Part shown: piece after piece, positions 5,921-7,217 of the stretch
How positions within the stretch are numbered: the first letter of the stretch is position 1
How the letters are laid out: every line of letters starts with the position of its first letter
DNA from: Candidatus Acetothermia bacterium
Lineage (GTDB): Bacteria > Bipolaricaulota > Bipolaricaulia > Bipolaricaulales > Bipolaricaulaceae
Direction of reading: 5' to 3'
DNA length: 7,217 bases
Assembly: GCA_003551325.1 (NCBI GenBank)
Contig: PUMK01000367.1
Coordinates: forward strand, 1 to 7,217
Translations under genes and position numbers: made by a program
The notes under the pieces: generated by a model
Told to the model about the DNA's origin: nothing
Databases searched by the model: none
The model's input: the letters and a program-made list of their open reading frames with translations, nothing else

Positions 5921-6018
5921 GGATGCCCGGCACATTCCGTAATACTGGAACCCGATTACCCCCACAGGTCAGGTGCGTCGGCGGTCAAAGCTCGAGTGCA
6001 CACGCGTGGAGGAACCGC

Positions 6019-6024
6019 TAGAAT
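6019..6024 (+). promoter_or_regulatory. Probable -10 box of the lemA-DUF2207 unit
   Basis: TAGAAT matches 5 of 6 consensus bases and lies 25 bases before ATG 6049, with a strong ribosome binding site GGAGGAGG (6034-6041) between them, 7 bases from the ATG. No good -35 box is seen 16-18 bases upstream, so the promoter may be weak or activator-dependent. Confidence 0.45.
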
Positions 6025-6048
6025 TGGGCACTCGGAGGAGGCTAGCCC

Positions 6049-6606
6049 ATGGTCGGATGGATTGCGCTCGGTGTGTTCGTGGTATTGTTTGTCGTGGTCG
6101 TAGGCATCTACAACCGTCTGGTACGGCTACAGGTGCGGGGAGAGGCTTCGTGGCGGGACATCGACACGTTGCTGCGCAAACGCGCCGATCTCATCCCCAA
6201 TCTCGTGGAAACAGTCAAGGGTTATGCCTCACATGAACGAGGTCTCCTGACCCAGGTTGCCGAGGCCAGATCTGCGTCGCTCAAAGCACGCACACCCAAG
6301 GAACAGGGCCAAGCCGACGACATGCTACAGTCCACCCTGAAGACGCTCTTCGCTGTCGCTGAGAACTACCCGGAACTCAAGGCCAACACGAATTTCGTCG
6401 CCCTTCAGAACACCCTTGAAGGTCTTGAGGGAGAGATTGCCCGTGCCCGCCGCTACTACAACGCCGTAGTCCGGGATTTGAACACAGCGATCCGCGTCTT
6501 CCCACAGAACATCATCGCAGGGTTGTTCCGCGTGCAAGGCCGCGAGTTCTACACGCTCCCGTCCGAGGAGATGCGTGAGCCGCCACAGGTGAGTTTCTCG
6601 CAATGA
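6049..6606 (+). CDS. lemA: LemA family membrane-anchored protein
   Basis: This 185-residue protein has one N-terminal membrane helix (about residues 3-20, very Val-rich) with no cleavage site seen, followed by a helical, mostly charged domain. The family signatures are clear: RGEASWRDIDTLLRKRADLIPNL (30-52, typical W-x-DID and RRxDLIPNLV), TVKGYASHE near 56-64, and near the end RYYNAVVRDLNTAI and FPQNIIAGLF. LemA proteins are widespread, thought to form a coiled four-helix bundle facing outward or into the cytoplasm, and have no firmly known function. The ATG follows GGAGGAGG at 7 bases. Its stop overlaps the start of the next gene by 4 bases (ATGA), so the two are translationally coupled. 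LemA followed by a DUF2207 protein is a recurrent bacterial pair, which supports both calls. Confidence 0.95.
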   Translation: MVGWIALGVFVVLFVVVVGIYNRLVRLQVRGEASWRDIDTLLRKRADLIPNLVETVKGYASHERGLLTQVAEARSASLKARTPKEQGQADDMLQSTLKTLFAVAENYPELKANTNFVALQNTLEGLEGEIARARRYYNAVVRDLNTAIRVFPQNIIAGLFRVQGREFYTLPSEEMREPPQVSFSQ

Positions 6607-7217
6607 GACGCTGTGTGTTGTTGCTTCTCCTTTTGTGTGTGCTGCCGGCATCAGCGCAGGTCATCGACAGCTTTCACGTAACCTTGGAGATCCACGATGA
6701 AGGTGTGGTTGCAGTCACCGAGCGGATCGCTGTTCGGTTTGATGTCGGGCGCCGCGGCATCTTCCGCGAGATTCCCCTCGCTTCAACCCTGCCCACGGGC
6801 GAACGCTTCAGGGTTCGTGCTACCGTGGATAGCGTGCTGGCCAACGGAGCTTCCGTACCTGTGCGCGAAACGACGGAGAGCGGCTACCTAGTCCTGCGCA
6901 TCGGCGATCCCAATCGTCTTGTCCGGGGCACGGTGAACTACACCATTGCCTACCGCATCGAACGGGCACTCCGACGCTACGACGACGAAGTGGAGCTCTA
7001 CTGGAATGCCATTGGCCACGAGTGGGAGATGCCTATCCGCGCGGTTACCGTCGAGGTGCGCGTGCCGGATGGGCTTGATGAAGAGCATGTTGATGTTGTG
7101 GGCTTCCAGGGAATCGTGGGAAGTCGTGAACCGTTTCACCTCACATGGGATGACGGACTGCTCGTCGGCAAGACGGAACGGCTGAACCCGGGGGAAGGCA
7201 TCACGGTCGGTGTGAGG
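6603..7217 (+). CDS. Secreted/membrane DUF2207 domain protein, C-terminus beyond the window
   Basis: Direct translation from ATG 6603 is open for 205 codons to the window edge. Residues 1-18 form a signal peptide: MRRC, a Leu-rich core, then PASA with likely cleavage before Q19. The rest matches the DUF2207 N-terminal domain: GIFREIPL (52-59), VNYTIAYRI (111-119), and DDEVELYWNAIGHEWEMPI (127-145), the family's best-conserved stretch. Full-length members usually continue with membrane helices and a low-complexity or Gly-rich tail, which would lie downstream. The function is unknown; the domain probably sits outside the membrane as a beta-rich module. An AGGTGAG site inside the end of lemA lies about 9 bases upstream, and the ATGA overlap suggests coupling. 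LemA and this protein presumably act together at the cell envelope. Confidence 0.93.
   Translation, partial: MRRCVLLLLLLCVLPASAQVIDSFHVTLEIHDEGVVAVTERIAVRFDVGRRGIFREIPLASTLPTGERFRVRATVDSVLANGASVPVRETTESGYLVLRIGDPNRLVRGTVNYTIAYRIERALRRYDDEVELYWNAIGHEWEMPIRAVTVEVRVPDGLDEEHVDVVGFQGIVGSREPFHLTWDDGLLVGKTERLNPGEGITVGVR

Noticed and set aside
5210..6103. Plus-strand open frame of 297 codons across the radical SAM, Nudix and lemA starts
   Set aside because: It runs antisense to two real genes and into lemA in another frame; no domain is recognisable.

Overview
This looks like ordinary chromosomal sequence from a bacterium, GC-rich (roughly 55-60% by eye), with tightly packed genes. The gene content (a decarboxylase-type Na+ pump, an FmdE-family protein, a PflX-type radical SAM enzyme) suggests an anaerobe, possibly from a poorly cultured lineage. 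Nothing in the window fixes the phylum. There is no tRNA, rRNA, CRISPR array, insertion sequence or phage gene, and no sign of recent transfer. No gene-free stretch exceeds about 180 bases.

Layout from left to right: (1) Positions 1-2862 hold a minus-strand operon read right to left: birA (biotin-protein ligase), oadG (small membrane gamma subunit), oadA (carboxyltransferase plus biotin carrier), and the first 14 codons of what is probably oadB (membrane beta subunit). The genes overlap or almost touch, and a sigma70-type promoter (TTGACA-16-TAGGAT) lies directly in front of birA. The enzyme that attaches biotin is thus made together with the protein it modifies, and the whole encodes a sodium-pumping oxaloacetate-type decarboxylase. 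(2) Positions 2930-3757 hold a minus-strand NIF3/DUF34 metal-binding protein. (3) Positions 3758-3901 are a divergent promoter region shared with fmdE. (4) Positions 3902-4435 hold a plus-strand FmdE-family protein. (5) Positions 4477-5872 hold a minus-strand pair read right to left: a Nudix hydrolase, then a PflX-like (COG1313) radical SAM protein, convergent with fmdE. (6) Positions 5873-6048 are a second divergent control region. (7) Positions 6049-7217 hold a plus-strand pair, lemA followed with a 4-base overlap by a secreted/membrane DUF2207 protein that runs off the window.

Two genes that the window edges cut short (oadB on the left, DUF2207 on the right) were recovered by direct translation. 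Two long open frames (NIF3 and BirA) were trimmed at their 5' ends because ribosome binding sites, family homology and neighbouring genes all point to internal starts. The least understood parts are the substrate of the variant OadA, the role of an FmdE protein without formylmethanofuran dehydrogenase genes nearby, and the target of the radical SAM enzyme. I found no convincing new multi-gene system.
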